From the NCBI RefSeq assembly GCF_000444995.1, contig NC_022041.1, positions 1,400,001 through 1,464,000 of the forward strand: 64,000 nucleotides of DNA, read 5' to 3'. The position numbers were made by a program, and so were the translations under genes. Shown here piece after piece: positions 25,769 to 35,897 of this stretch; the stretch's first letter is position 1; each line of letters starts with the position of its first letter. Origin of the DNA: Paracoccus aminophilus JCM 7686. Its GTDB lineage: Bacteria; Pseudomonadota; Alphaproteobacteria; Rhodobacterales; Rhodobacteraceae. A model generated the notes under the pieces. The model had not been told where the DNA came from, ran no database searches, and saw nothing but the letters and a program-made list of their open reading frames with translations.

Positions 25769-26560
25769 TTATTGCGGCAGGGTGCGGATCGGATCCTTGG
25801 GCGCGGGATCGACGCCGATCAGATCGGTCGTCAGCTTGGCATAGGTGCCATCCGCGATCATCTCGGCCAAAGCCTTGTTGATGGCGGCGACCAGATGGGG
25901 CTTGCCCTTCTTGATGGCAAAGCCTTTCTGGATCGTGCTGACCGGCTCTTCCACCAGCTTCAGCGGCAGGCGCGAGGTCTTGATCGCATAGGCGGCGGCG
26001 ATGGAATCGGTGATGATCGCATCGACATTGCCATTGGCCAGATCCTGCATCGCATCGGATTCGGCCTTGTAGGTCTTGACCTTGGCGCCCAGCCCTTCGG
26101 CGAGGGTCGACCAGTTCGAGGCAACCAGCGCGCCCACGCTATGGCCCGCGACATCGGCGGGCTTGGTGATGTCGGAATCGTCGCGCACGACGATCCGGCC
26201 GCCCGATTCCAGCCAGCCATCGGCGAAGGTGACCTTCTTCTGACGCTCGGGCGTGATGTCCATGGCATCGCTGATGATGTCATATTGATCGGCTTCAAGA
26301 CCGATCAGCACCGATTCCCATTTCACGAGAACCGGCTTGTATTGAAGATCCAGCCTGCGGGCGATTTCCTGCATGACCCGGATTTCAAGCCCGTCGAGCT
26401 GACCGCTCGGCGCGCGCATGGAGAAAGGCGGATAGGTGCCCTCGGTCGCGACACTGAGCTCTCCGGGGACCAGCAGTTCCAGCGCGTCGTCGGCCTGCGC
26501 CGCACCCGAAAGCGGCAGCAGCGCAAGGGTCAGCGCCATGGCGAGATTGCGAAGTTTCAT
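25769..26560 (-). CDS. Polar amino acid ABC transporter substrate-binding protein
   Basis: A 263-residue SBP_bac_3 protein with a signal peptide (MKLRNLAMALTLALLPLSGA, cleavage after AQA). The mature start LSVATEGTYPPFSMR is the classical family opening, followed by EIARRLDLQYKPVLVKWESV and the hinge DAIITDSIAAAYAI. It binds an amino acid or similar zwitterion in the periplasm. The frame opens earlier, but the signal peptide at 26560 fixes the start. It is in the operon ATPase-permease-binding protein read from 28115 to 25769. Confidence 0.9.
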   Translation of the reverse strand: MKLRNLAMALTLALLPLSGAAQADDALELLVPGELSVATEGTYPPFSMRAPSGQLDGLEIRVMQEIARRLDLQYKPVLVKWESVLIGLEADQYDIISDAMDITPERQKKVTFADGWLESGGRIVVRDDSDITKPADVAGHSVGALVASNWSTLAEGLGAKVKTYKAESDAMQDLANGNVDAIITDSIAAAYAIKTSRLPLKLVEEPVSTIQKGFAIKKGKPHLVAAINKALAEMIADGTYAKLTTDLIGVDPAPKDPIRTLPQ

Positions 26561-26649
26561 TGGATTTTCCCTGTTGATTGTTGTTGCCGGGATAGAGTGC
26601 CGCCCGGTCGGAAGTGCCGTCATTGGGTCTTTTCCAGAACGGATGGCCG

Positions 26650-27299
26650 TCAGCTCAACCTGCTGTAGCGACGCTCAAGCCAAGCCGCGAGCTGGGTCAG
26701 GATCGAGGTCAGGACCAGATAGATGACCGCGACCGCGATGTAGAAATCAAAGGGTCTGAAGGTCGCCGAGATCAGGGTCTGCGCGTAAAGCGTCAGCTCG
26801 ACCACGGTGATCGTCGACAGGAGCGAGGTGTTCTTCAGCACCGAGATCGCCTCATTGGTGATCGGCGGCAAGATGATGCGGAAGACCTGCGGCAGGATGA
26901 CGGTGCGCATGGTCTCTGCCGGGCTGAAACCCATGGCAAGCGCGGATTCGGTCTGACCGCGCGGGATTGCCGACAAGCCCGAGCGCACGATCTCGGCGAC
27001 GTAGGCGCCACTGTTGACGCCCAAAGCGATCACGCCCGCCGCGAAGGGCGAAAGCCGGATGCCAAGCTGCGGCATCCCGAAATAGATGATGAAGATCTGG
27101 ATCAGGGCCGGGGTGCCGCGGATGAACCAGATATAGAAGGCGGCCACAGCCCGGACCACGGCCAGATCGGACCGCTGCGCCAATGCCGCGGCAAGGCCAC
27201 AGATCCAGCTGAGCACGATCGTCAGGACGGTGAGCCACAAGACGAGCCAGGCGGCCTCCAGGAACCCCGGGCCATAGGCGGCAACATCGCTCCAGAATG

Positions 27300-27303
<4 letters not shown>
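26650..27303 (-). CDS. Amino acid ABC transporter permease (HisM/GlnP type)
   Basis: A 217-residue inner-membrane permease with about five transmembrane helices and the EAA loop seen as [20 protein letters not shown]. The segment [19 protein letters not shown] is typical of the HisMQ/GlnP branch. A single permease gene means it works as a homodimer. It overlaps the ATPase gene by four bases (stop/start overlap). Confidence 0.92.
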
Positions 27304-28107
<804 letters not shown>

Positions 28108-28115
<8 letters not shown>

Positions 28116-28788
28116 CGCGCGTTCCTGTTGGTTGGGGGCCCGACAGGCGGGCGTCATCTAGGGTGAAACCGATGTCGCGCGGCGTTTGATCGCCGCCATT
28201 GATCGGGGTGATGTCCTGAGGGCAGGCCGAGAGGATGACGGTGACATCCATCTCGGCGCGCAGGGTGACGGTATCGCCCGGGCGGCTCTCGGGCGGCAGG
28301 CGTCGCAGGCTGCCGTCCTCGGCCACCGGCACATTCATGAAGAGGTTGAGCGAGGCGGGCGCGAAGGGCAGCGCCAGCCCAACCGAGGCCAGCGCCTCGT
28401 GAAAGTTGTCGGTGCAGCTGCGGTGAGGCTCGGGCGTCAATTCGCGGTAAAGCTCGCAGCTGCACGGGCAAAGCTGGGTGTCATGGCGACCCGGCGAGCT
28501 GTCTTCGATCAGGGTCAGCATCGCCCGGCGGCGATTGCTGAAAACCGCCATACCGCATTCGACGAAAATGCTGCTGTTGCGCGACCGTGTGTGCTCCATC
28601 GCGCCATATTCCAGCGGATCGACCGCCGAGAGCGCCCAGAGATCGACGACCTGCGTGCCAGCAAGATTGATGATCGACAATACTTGGCCCTGACGCAGAT
28701 GGACCGCCCGACCATGGCGGGCGGGCAGGATCTGGACGGGCGCCGCTGTGGCGATCCGGTCGGAGGGCGCGGTCATCTCGGCGCTCAC
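28108..28788 (-). CDS. DUF1989 (urea carboxylase-associated family) protein
   Basis: A 226-residue cytosolic protein of the DUF1989 family. Family segments include [40 protein letters not shown] and a Cys-rich [12 protein letters not shown]. Some members accompany urea carboxylase, others aminoethyl or amino-acid transport genes; biochemical activity is largely unknown. The GTG at 28788 makes a GTGA overlap with the stop of the class IV aminotransferase gene and is taken as the start; ATG at 28776 is the alternative. It overlaps the ATPase gene by eight bases, so it is firmly in the operon. Confidence 0.85.
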
Positions 28789-29642
28789 ACTGCCGCCGCG
28801 CGGCGGGTGTCGATATAGAGCTTGCGCAGATCCCGCGTCAGATCGCCGGGGCGGCCGTCGCCGATCTGGACCCCGTCGATCCGCGTGACCGGCACGACGA
28901 AATTCGTGGCCGAGGTGATGAAGGCTTCCCGCGCGGATTTGGCCTCGTCCGGGGTAAAGGCGCGCTCTTCGATGCGGATGCCGCGCGCGGCGGCGAGCTC
29001 CAGCACCGAGGCGCGGGTGATGCCGGGTAGCAACGCATGGGAGAGATCGCGCGTCACCAATGCCCCCTCGGCGCTGACGATATGGGCACTCGCCGCGCAA
29101 GCCTCGGTGACATGGCCGTCCTCGACCAGCCAGGCGTCATCGGCGCCGCGTGATTTCGCCTCCATCTTGGCCATCGAGGGATAGAGCAGTTGGATTGTCT
29201 TGATGTCGCGCCGGCCCCAGCGCAGATCCGGCAGCAGCGCCACCGAGATCCCGACCTCGGCTGCGTGATTTTCCAGCACATTTTTGGCTTGCGTGAACAG
29301 AACCAGCGTCGGCGGCGTCTCCTCGGGCGGATAGGCGAAGTCGCGGTCGGCGACGCCTCGGGTCAGTTGCAGATAGATCATGCCCTGATCAAGCTGGTTG
29401 CGCGCGGTGATTTCGCGGTGAACGGCGAGCAGCCCGGCCTCATCCAGCGGAATGCGCAGGCCAAGCTCGCGCGCCGAACGCTGCAGGCGCGCAGCATGGT
29501 TGGCATATTCGACGAGCTTGCCGTCGAGCACGCAGGTCACTTCATAGATCGCATCGGCCATCAGAAAGCCGCGGTCGAGCACCGAGACCTTGGCCTCGGA
29601 CTCGGGCAGCCAGTCGCCATTTACATAGAATATCCGGGCCAT
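28785..29642 (-). CDS. Class IV PLP aminotransferase (D-amino-acid transaminase-like)
   Basis: A 285-residue fold-type IV aminotransferase. The opening VNGDWLPESEAKVSVLDRGF matches D-amino acid transaminase and branched-chain enzymes. The PLP lysine is in RRDIKTIQLLYP, and the Glu that contacts the pyridine nitrogen is in GHVTEACAAS. The segment LQLTRGVADRDFAYP is characteristic of D-amino acid transaminases (Dat). It lies between pxpA and the DUF1989 gene on the same strand, so deamination of an amino acid brought in by the ABC transporter is the likely role. Confidence 0.9.
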   Translation of the reverse strand: MARIFYVNGDWLPESEAKVSVLDRGFLMADAIYEVTCVLDGKLVEYANHAARLQRSARELGLRIPLDEAGLLAVHREITARNQLDQGMIYLQLTRGVADRDFAYPPEETPPTLVLFTQAKNVLENHAAEVGISVALLPDLRWGRRDIKTIQLLYPSMAKMEAKSRGADDAWLVEDGHVTEACAASAHIVSAEGALVTRDLSHALLPGITRASVLELAAARGIRIEERAFTPDEAKSAREAFITSATNFVVPVTRIDGVQIGDGRPGDLTRDLRKLYIDTRRAAAV

Positions 29643-29650
29643 TCTGTTCC

Positions 29651-30421
29651 TCAGGGTTTGGCGAAAGGCGCGATCTCGACGCCGTTTTCGATCAGGGATT
29701 GGCGCAGTTTGCGCAGGATCTCGACCGCGCCGGGGGTGTCGCCATGAACGCAAAGCGTGGCGGGATCGACTGGAAGGCGCTTGCCGCCGGTGGTCGGAAT
29801 ATGGCCGTTCACCACCATTTCCAGCACTTGGTCGAGGCTTTGGTTCGGGTCGTGGATCACCGCGCCGGGCTGGCTGCGCGGGGTCAACTCGCCGCCGTCG
29901 GTATAGCTGCGGTCGGCATAGATCTCGCAGGCGGTGCGCAGGCCGATCCGCTCGGCGGCGAGCATGGTCTCGGAATAGGGCAGCGAGACATAGATGAGCC
30001 CGGGATCGACCGCCTTGACCGCGCCGACACACAGCGCGGCAAGATCCGGATCGACCGCCGCCATATTGCCCAAAGCGCCATGGGTCTTCACATGGGTCAT
30101 GGCGTGACCCTCGACCGCGCACATGCCTCGCATGGCCACGATTTGATAAATCAGCTGGGCCTCCAGATCGTCCGGGTTTTCGCCCGAGATCCGGCGACGG
30201 CCAAAACCGTAAAGATCGGCAAACGAGGGATGCGCGCCGACAGAGACGCCCTTGTCGCGCGCCATGCGGATGGTCCGGCGCATCACGCTGGGATCGCCCG
30301 CATGAAAGCCACAGGCGATATTGGCGCTGCTGACCAGATCCAGCATCGCCGCATCGTCGCCCATGACCCAGGCGCCGAAACTTTCTCCCATATCGCAATT
30401 GAGGTCGAGGGTTCTGGCCAT
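29651..30421 (-). CDS. pxpA: 5-oxoprolinase subunit A, PxpA (LamB/YcsF family)
   Basis: A 256-residue YcsF-family protein. It opens with the diagnostic LDLNCDMGESFGAWVMGDD, followed by SSANIACGFHAGDPSVM and VEGHAMTHVKTHGALGN. With PxpB and PxpC it forms the ATP-dependent bacterial 5-oxoprolinase that opens pyroglutamate to glutamate. Here pxpA is transcribed away from pxpBC across a shared 150-base control region, rather than being collinear as in most genomes. It leads the operon with the class IV aminotransferase (eight-base gap). Confidence 0.93.
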   Translation of the reverse strand: MARTLDLNCDMGESFGAWVMGDDAAMLDLVSSANIACGFHAGDPSVMRRTIRMARDKGVSVGAHPSFADLYGFGRRRISGENPDDLEAQLIYQIVAMRGMCAVEGHAMTHVKTHGALGNMAAVDPDLAALCVGAVKAVDPGLIYVSLPYSETMLAAERIGLRTACEIYADRSYTDGGELTPRSQPGAVIHDPNQSLDQVLEMVVNGHIPTTGGKRLPVDPATLCVHGDTPGAVEILRKLRQSLIENGVEIAPFAKP

Positions 30422-30467
30422 GCGCCTGCGATTCCCTTGGTAAATTTGCAGCGGCTCCGCCTTTGGA

Positions 30468-30515
30468 TTGACAAGCGAGCCGCCTTCCAGATACTAGAAT
30501 ACCGGTGGTATACTG
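30468..30515 (+). promoter_or_regulatory. Candidate promoter and GntR operator between pxpA and pxpB
   Basis: TTGACA at 30468-30473 is followed about 18 bases later by TACTAG, a plausible plus-strand promoter for pxpBC. Overlapping its downstream edge is ATACC-GGT-GGTAT (30499-30511) continuing as TGGTATACTG (30506-30515), close to the TGGTATACCA dyad that FCD-type GntR proteins bind. Two such regulators are encoded in this operon. Confidence 0.45.
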
Positions 30516-30578
30516 AAATATCAATTCAAATTTACCGCTTCAAATCTGCTGCCGGAAAAAGGGTAGGGCCGTTCGGTG

Positions 30579-31343
30579 ATGAAAGAGATCTTGGGCTCTC
30601 GTGAAGATCAGCCATGCGCAGGCGCTGCGCCGCGGTTTCTGCCTGCCGCAGACGGGGCTTTGGTCGTTGAGCTTGGGGCCGAAATTGACGCCGCGGTGAA
30701 TGCCCAGATCATCGCACTGGCCACGGCGGTCGAGCGCGCGGCCGTGCCCGGCATTACCGAGATCGTGCCGACCTATCGCTCGCTGTTGTTGCGCTATGAG
30801 CCTCGCCTGATTCGCGGCGTGGCGCTGGAGACGCTCTTGCGCGGGATGCTTGACGATCTGCCGGAGGGCGAGGGGGTAGGGCGGCGCTGGTCTATTCCCG
30901 TGGTCTATGGCGGCGCGGTCGGCCAGGATCTCGACGAGATGGCGCGCATGAAACAGATGACCGTCCAGCAAGTGATCCAGCTCCATGCGGCGGCGGATTA
31001 CCGGGTCTTCATGGTCGGCTTTGCGCCGGGCTTTGCCTATCTCGGCGGGCTCGACAAAGCGCTGCACACGCCGCGTCTGGCCAAGCCGCGCCAATATGTG
31101 CCCGCAGGCGGCATCGGCATTGGCGGGCAGCAGGCGAGCGTGAATTCGGTGGCGGGCCCCTCGGGCTGGCGCTTCATTGGCTGGACGCCGGTGCGCGTCT
31201 TCGATCCGACACGCGCCGAGCCCTTTTTGCTGCGCGCCGGAGACAGGCTGCGTTTCGCGCCGATCGACGCAGCGACGGGCGAAAGCCTTGCTGCGCGGGA
31301 CCGGGCGGGCGAGCAGATCATTCGACCCGAGGTGCAGCCATGA
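30579..31343 (+). CDS. pxpB: 5-oxoprolinase subunit B, PxpB (allophanate hydrolase subunit 1-like)
   Basis: A 254-residue protein of the AHS1/KipI family. Diagnostic segments are EIVPTYRSLLLRYEP, VVYGGAVGQDLDEMA and GFAPGFAYLGGLDKALHTPR, followed by GGQQASVNSVAGPSGWRFIG. It is the nucleotide-dependent kinase-like half of 5-oxoprolinase with PxpC. The start could be the GTG at 30576 or the ATG at 30579; the ATG is preferred. It overlaps pxpC by four bases. Confidence 0.92.
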   Translation: MKEILGSREDQPCAGAAPRFLPAADGALVVELGAEIDAAVNAQIIALATAVERAAVPGITEIVPTYRSLLLRYEPRLIRGVALETLLRGMLDDLPEGEGVGRRWSIPVVYGGAVGQDLDEMARMKQMTVQQVIQLHAAADYRVFMVGFAPGFAYLGGLDKALHTPRLAKPRQYVPAGGIGIGGQQASVNSVAGPSGWRFIGWTPVRVFDPTRAEPFLLRAGDRLRFAPIDAATGESLAARDRAGEQIIRPEVQP

Positions 31344-32398
31344 CGCTGACCGTGGTTGCAGCGGGGCCGATGCTCACGGTTCAGGACCGGGGGCGGCGGG
31401 GATATCGCGGTTTTGGCGTGTCGAATGCCGGGCCGATGGACCCGCCCGCCTTGGCCTTGGCCAATGCGCTTTGCGGCAATGGGGCCGAGGCGGCGGCGCT
31501 GGAATTCGCGGGGTTCGGCGGCAGCTTCACCTCTGACGCGCCGCTGCGCTTCGCCGTCATGGCGGGCGATGGGGCCGCCGATTGCGCGATCACGATCGAC
31601 GGCGTCCCCCGCGCCTTTGGCGAAAGCCACCGTCTGCGCCCGGGCGAGACCCTGCGTCTTGGCGCCTTGCGCGGCGCGATGTGGGGCTATCTCGCGGTCT
31701 CGGGCGGGATTGGCCTCAAGCCGGTCATGGGCTCGCAGGCGACGCATTTGCGCAGCGGGCTTGGCGGGCTCTCAGGACGGGCGCTGATCGCGGGGGACGA
31801 GCTGCCTCTGGCGCAAGACGACAGCCCCGGCCGCTGCCTGCGCCTTGACCGGGCCCAGACCCCGGCGGCTGGACCGATCCGGGTGGTGCTTGGCCCGCAA
31901 GACGACAGCTTCGCCCCCGAAGTCCTCGCGCGGCTTCTCGAGCAGGACTGGCAGGTCAGCCCGCAATGTGATCGCATGGCCATGGTGCTGATCGGTCCGG
32001 ATCTGCCGGCCGCGCACGGGCATGATATTGTCTCGGATGCGACCGTGCCCGGCTCGATCCAGGTGCCGCCCTCGGGCCAGCCCATGGTCCTGATGGCGGA
32101 AAGCCAGACCACCGGCGGCTATCCGAAGATTGCCACCGTGATCCAGAGCGATTTGCCGCGTCTGGCGCAGATGGCCATCGGCACGCGCTTTCGCATTCTC
32201 GCCGTCAGCCGGGACGAGGCCGAAGAGATCTGGATTGCCCATTCGGATGCGCAGGCCAGCCTCCTGGCCGATCTCCGGGTGAAACCCGAGGGCGTGATGA
32301 GTTCGAGCTATCTGCTATCTTGCGATCTCGTCGGCGGGATCTATGCCCCCGAAGAAATCGTCCGTCCCGTCGAGCCGCAGCCAAGGATCCTGCCATGA
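31340..32398 (+). CDS. pxpC: 5-oxoprolinase subunit C, PxpC (biotin-dependent carboxyltransferase-like)
   Basis: A 352-residue AHS2-family protein. It opens with TVQDRGRRGYRGFGVSNAG and PMDPPALALANALCGN, the standard start, and later has GYLAVSGGIGLKPVMGSQAT and SGQPMVLMAESQTTGGYP. It completes the PxpABC oxoprolinase. It overlaps pxpB upstream and the GntR gene downstream by four bases each, so these genes are translationally coupled. Similar subunits occur in urea amidolyase, but PxpA in the same locus supports the oxoprolinase role. Confidence 0.93.
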   Translation: MTLTVVAAGPMLTVQDRGRRGYRGFGVSNAGPMDPPALALANALCGNGAEAAALEFAGFGGSFTSDAPLRFAVMAGDGAADCAITIDGVPRAFGESHRLRPGETLRLGALRGAMWGYLAVSGGIGLKPVMGSQATHLRSGLGGLSGRALIAGDELPLAQDDSPGRCLRLDRAQTPAAGPIRVVLGPQDDSFAPEVLARLLEQDWQVSPQCDRMAMVLIGPDLPAAHGHDIVSDATVPGSIQVPPSGQPMVLMAESQTTGGYPKIATVIQSDLPRLAQMAIGTRFRILAVSRDEAEEIWIAHSDAQASLLADLRVKPEGVMSSSYLLSCDLVGGIYAPEEIVRPVEPQPRILP

Positions 32399-33054
32399 CC
32401 ACTGCTCCGAACCTCAGCCAAGAGGCCCATCGCCGGATCATCGGCATGATCCTTGAGGGCGCGCTCAAGCCCGGCGACGCGTTGCAAGAGGCCCCGCTCG
32501 GCGAGATGCTGGGCATGTCGCGCACCCCGGTGCGTGAGGCGATCAAGCGCATCGAAAGCGAGGGATTGGCTGAAACCTCGGGCCGCTTCATCCGGGTGAG
32601 CCGGATCGGCGCCAGCGAGATCGAAGAGATCTTCTTTCTGCGCCTCGCGCTTGAACCGGGCTGCGCGCAAGCTGCGGCCAAGGCGCCGCCCCCCGGCCTC
32701 GACGCGGTCGAGCGCCGGATCCGCGATCTGATGGCCCAAGACACCGGTGCCGATCTTGCCGATGCCCAACGCGAGGCCGACAACAGCCTGCATGATCTGC
32801 TGGCCTTGGCGGGCGGAAACCGCACCATCCAGGGTGCCTTGGCCGCGCTGCGCCACCGCACCTGTGTCTTCGATCATACGCAGGTGCCCGACCGCTTTCT
32901 CAAGGGCTGCGACGAGCATCTCGAGATTATCGCCGCGGTGCGCAGCGGGGACGGTGCGCTGGCGGCTGATGCGATGACCCGCCACCTCACCCATGCGCGC
33001 GACGCCATTCTCGCGCGGCTCGCAGAGATCCAGAACCAACCGGAACAGCCATGA
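32395..33054 (+). CDS. GntR-family regulator, FCD subgroup
   Basis: A 219-residue regulator with an N-terminal winged helix (GALKPGDALQEAPLGEMLGM, then SRTPVREAIKRIESEGL) and an all-helical FCD ligand domain (residues about 80-215). FCD regulators often bind a metal and an organic acid. The start ATG at 32395 overlaps the pxpC stop. Being inside the operon it probably controls it, through the TGGTATAC-type site at 30499-30515. Confidence 0.9.
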   Translation: MTTAPNLSQEAHRRIIGMILEGALKPGDALQEAPLGEMLGMSRTPVREAIKRIESEGLAETSGRFIRVSRIGASEIEEIFFLRLALEPGCAQAAAKAPPPGLDAVERRIRDLMAQDTGADLADAQREADNSLHDLLALAGGNRTIQGALAALRHRTCVFDHTQVPDRFLKGCDEHLEIIAAVRSGDGALAADAMTRHLTHARDAILARLAEIQNQPEQP

Positions 33055-33992
33055 AGACCTGCCTCATCGTTCAGCCGATCCATTCCGCCGGGCTCGACCT
33101 GCTGCGCCGCAACGGCATCGAGCCGCGGCTCGCGCCCACGCCCGATATGGCGACGGTCGCGGCCTTGCTGCCGGGCTGCGATGCGGTGATCACCCGCGAC
33201 GCCGGGCTCAAGGCCGAGGCTTTTGCCGCCGCGGACCGGTTGCAGATCGTGGTCATTCACGGCACCGGACATGATAGCGTCGACAAGGCGGCTGCGGCGG
33301 CCAAGCGCGTGCTGGTCGCAAACACGCCCGGGGTCAATGCCCGCTCTGTCGCCGAGCTGGCGCTGGGGCTGGCGCTTGCGGTTGCGCGCGGCATTCCCGC
33401 CGCCGACCGCAGCACCCGGGCCGGGGCGCCGGGTTTTCGCGAGTCCGCTCGTTTCACCGAGCTCTCGGGCAAGACCGCGCTGATTGTCGGCTGGGGCGCG
33501 ATCGGGCGCGATCTCGGGCGGATGCTCGATCAGGCCTTCGGGATGCGCATTCTGGTCCATTCACCGCGCGCGCCCGAAACCGGCGGCTATGCGCGGGTCT
33601 CGCTTGCGGAGGGGCTGGCCGAGGCGGATCTTATTTCGCTGCACACGCCAATGCGCGACGAGACCCGCAATCTGATCGGCGCCGAGGCCTTGGCGCAGGT
33701 CAAGCCCGGCGCAATCTTGGTCAATGTCGCGCGGGCCGGTCTGGTCGATGAGGCGGCGCTTGACCGTGCCTTGGCCGAGGGCCGCCTCGCAGGCGCGGGG
33801 CTTGATGTCTATAGCGAGGCCGCGCCGCAGGGACCGCTGGTGCGGCACGCGAATGTCATCTTCACCCCCCATCTCGGCGCGACGACCGAAGATGCCTTGC
33901 GCCGGGTCGCCGAGGCGGCGGCGGGCCATGTCATCACTGCGCTCGCCGGAGGCATGCCCGAGACCGCGCTGAACCCCGAGGTGCGGCCATGA
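33051..33992 (+). CDS. D-2-hydroxyacid dehydrogenase
   Basis: A 313-residue NAD(P)-dependent dehydrogenase of the D-isomer family. The Rossmann motif is VGWGAIGRDLGRML, and the catalytic Arg, Glu and His are in VNVARAGLVDE, LDVYSEAAPQGP and FTPHLGATTED. It reduces a 2-oxoacid or oxidises a D-2-hydroxyacid, consistent with handling the keto acid made by the aminotransferases in the island. It overlaps both neighbours by four bases. Confidence 0.92.
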   Translation: MKTCLIVQPIHSAGLDLLRRNGIEPRLAPTPDMATVAALLPGCDAVITRDAGLKAEAFAAADRLQIVVIHGTGHDSVDKAAAAAKRVLVANTPGVNARSVAELALGLALAVARGIPAADRSTRAGAPGFRESARFTELSGKTALIVGWGAIGRDLGRMLDQAFGMRILVHSPRAPETGGYARVSLAEGLAEADLISLHTPMRDETRNLIGAEALAQVKPGAILVNVARAGLVDEAALDRALAEGRLAGAGLDVYSEAAPQGPLVRHANVIFTPHLGATTEDALRRVAEAAAGHVITALAGGMPETALNPEVRP

Positions 33993-35248
33993 CCGCGCCC
34001 TCGGATGTCATCCGCGAGGTTCTCGCGCGGGTCATTGCGCAGGTGAACACACTGTCGGCGGGCGGGCCGGGCTGGACGCGTCCCTCGTATAGCGATCTCG
34101 AAAGCGCCGCCCATACGATGATCGAGGCCGAGGCGCTGGCTTTAGGCATGGCGGTCCATCGCGATGCGGCCGGAAACCTCTTTGCGCGCATGGCGGGGCG
34201 CGATCCTGCGGCGCCACCGCTTTACATGGGCTCGCATCTCGACACCGTCGCCGAGGGCGGTGCCTATGACGGGCAGGCCGGTGTCGCGGGCGCGCTTGCG
34301 GTGGCGGCGACCTTGCGCGCGCAGGGGATGACCCCTCATGCCGATCTGGTGCTGGTCGTGACGCGGGCCGAGGAAAGCGTGTGGTTTCCGGTGTCTTATG
34401 CGGGCTCGCGCGCGGGGCTTGGCCTGCTCTCGGCCGAGGAATTGCAGGCCTGTCGCGTCGATACCGGGCAAAGCCTCGCCCAGCATATGCGCGCTCAAGG
34501 CTTCGATCCTGAGGAGGTCATCGGTCTTCAGCCGCCCGCGCCCGCACGGTTTCTCGAGTTCCACATCGAGCAAGGACCGATCCTGGATGAGGCGGGCGAG
34601 CCTTATGGCATCGTCACCGCAATTCGCGGCGGTCTGCGCTACCGCGCCGCGCAGGTGCTGGGAAGCTGGGCCCATTCCGGCGCCGCCCCACGGGAAGGCC
34701 GCGCCGATGCGGTCGTGGCCTTTGCCCAGCTGGTTGTCGCCATGGACCGCGTCTGGAGCGCGATGCTTGACGAGGGCCATGATCTGACCGTGACCTTCGG
34801 GCGCGTCGATGCGGCGGGTCCGGCCCATGCCATGGCCAAAGTCGCCGGGCGTCTCGATTTCTGCCTTGATCTGCGCTCGTCTGACGCCGGGGTGCTCGAT
34901 CTGGCCAATGCGCGCCTGCTGGCCGAGATCGCGGTGATCGAGACCGCGACGCCGGGGATCCGCTTTGCCCTCGGCATCCAAAGCCGCAGCCAGCCTGCGC
35001 GTCTTTCCGAGGCGATGGTGGACTTTGTCCGCACCGGCGCGACATTGCAGGGCGACGCGCCCCGGCTGATGTTGTCGGGGGGCGGGCATGATGCGGCGGC
35101 CTTTGCTGCGGCGGGATGGGAGAGCGTGATGGTCTTTGTGCGCAATTGGAACGGCAGCCATTGCCCGGAGGAGGCGATGGATATCGAGGATCTGGCCCGC
35201 GCGGTCGAGGCGGTCCACGCGGCCCTCTTGCAAGAGACGCGCGCATGA
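33989..35248 (+). CDS. M20-family N-carbamoyl-amino acid/allantoate-type amidohydrolase
   Basis: A 419-residue binuclear metal amidohydrolase of the hydantoinase/carbamoylase (hyuC/allC) branch. Metal ligands are in MGSHLDTVAEGGAYDG, VTRAEESVWFP and FLEFHIEQGPILDE, with the late block NWNGSHCPEEAMDIEDL containing the final His. Members hydrolyse N-carbamoyl amino acids, allantoate or ureidoglycolate. Its place between the hydroxyacid dehydrogenase and a GntR gene, all with four-base overlaps, ties it to the same pathway; the true substrate cannot be told. Usually the motif is NGxSHxPxE, and here the region is close to that. Confidence 0.9.
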   Translation: MTAPSDVIREVLARVIAQVNTLSAGGPGWTRPSYSDLESAAHTMIEAEALALGMAVHRDAAGNLFARMAGRDPAAPPLYMGSHLDTVAEGGAYDGQAGVAGALAVAATLRAQGMTPHADLVLVVTRAEESVWFPVSYAGSRAGLGLLSAEELQACRVDTGQSLAQHMRAQGFDPEEVIGLQPPAPARFLEFHIEQGPILDEAGEPYGIVTAIRGGLRYRAAQVLGSWAHSGAAPREGRADAVVAFAQLVVAMDRVWSAMLDEGHDLTVTFGRVDAAGPAHAMAKVAGRLDFCLDLRSSDAGVLDLANARLLAEIAVIETATPGIRFALGIQSRSQPARLSEAMVDFVRTGATLQGDAPRLMLSGGGHDAAAFAAAGWESVMVFVRNWNGSHCPEEAMDIEDLARAVEAVHAALLQETRA

Positions 35249-35877
35249 CCACCGAAACCCTCGCGCAATCGGCCTATCGCCGCATCAAGCAAGACATCCT
35301 CGAGGGGCGGATTACGCCGGAAACCGCGCTGTCCGAACGCGAGCTCGCCGAGGCTTTGGGAATTTCGCGCACGCCCTTGCGCTCGGCACTCTCGCGGCTC
35401 GAACGTGAGGCGGTCATCAGCCGGCTGGGCAATGGCGTGTTGTTGGTTCGCGCGGTCTCGGTCGAGCAGCTGATGGAGATCGTGCAGCTGCGCCAGAACC
35501 TCGAAGCTGCGGCGGCGGCGCGCGCGGCGGGTTACGGGATGACGCCCGAGCTCGAAGCGGTGCGGCAGGTCATGGCCGATTATGTCGAGGGCCGCGATGC
35601 GGCTTTCGATGAGTTCTGGGCCGAGGATGACCGCTTCCATATGGCGGTCGCCCATGCGGCGCGGCTCTCGATCCTGCCCGCGATCCTTGCCGAGCAGCGC
35701 GCGATTGCGCGGCGCTGCACGATCACCCGCACCCATGATTGTTTCGCCGATCAGGCGCGCGAACATCTTGCGGTGATCGAGGCCATCGCCGCCCGCGCGC
35801 CCGAGGCTGCCTCTGCCGCCATGGCCGCCCATTTCGAAAACGTTCGCGCTCGCTTCCTTGGCTGGCTGGCGCGCTGA
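35245..35877 (+). CDS. Second GntR-family FCD regulator
   Basis: A 210-residue regulator with a GntR winged helix (LSERELAEALGISRTPLRSA) and an FCD domain in which metal-binding His/Asp positions are plausible (DDRFHMAVAHAARL and ADQAREHLAVIEAI). It overlaps the M20 gene by four bases. Two FCD regulators in one operon suggest either two inducers or that the operon arose by joining two modules, the second starting at the M20 gene. Confidence 0.9.
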   Translation: MTTETLAQSAYRRIKQDILEGRITPETALSERELAEALGISRTPLRSALSRLEREAVISRLGNGVLLVRAVSVEQLMEIVQLRQNLEAAAAARAAGYGMTPELEAVRQVMADYVEGRDAAFDEFWAEDDRFHMAVAHAARLSILPAILAEQRAIARRCTITRTHDCFADQAREHLAVIEAIAARAPEAASAAMAAHFENVRARFLGWLAR

Positions 35878-35897
35878 CCCAAAGCTCAGAGGTAATC

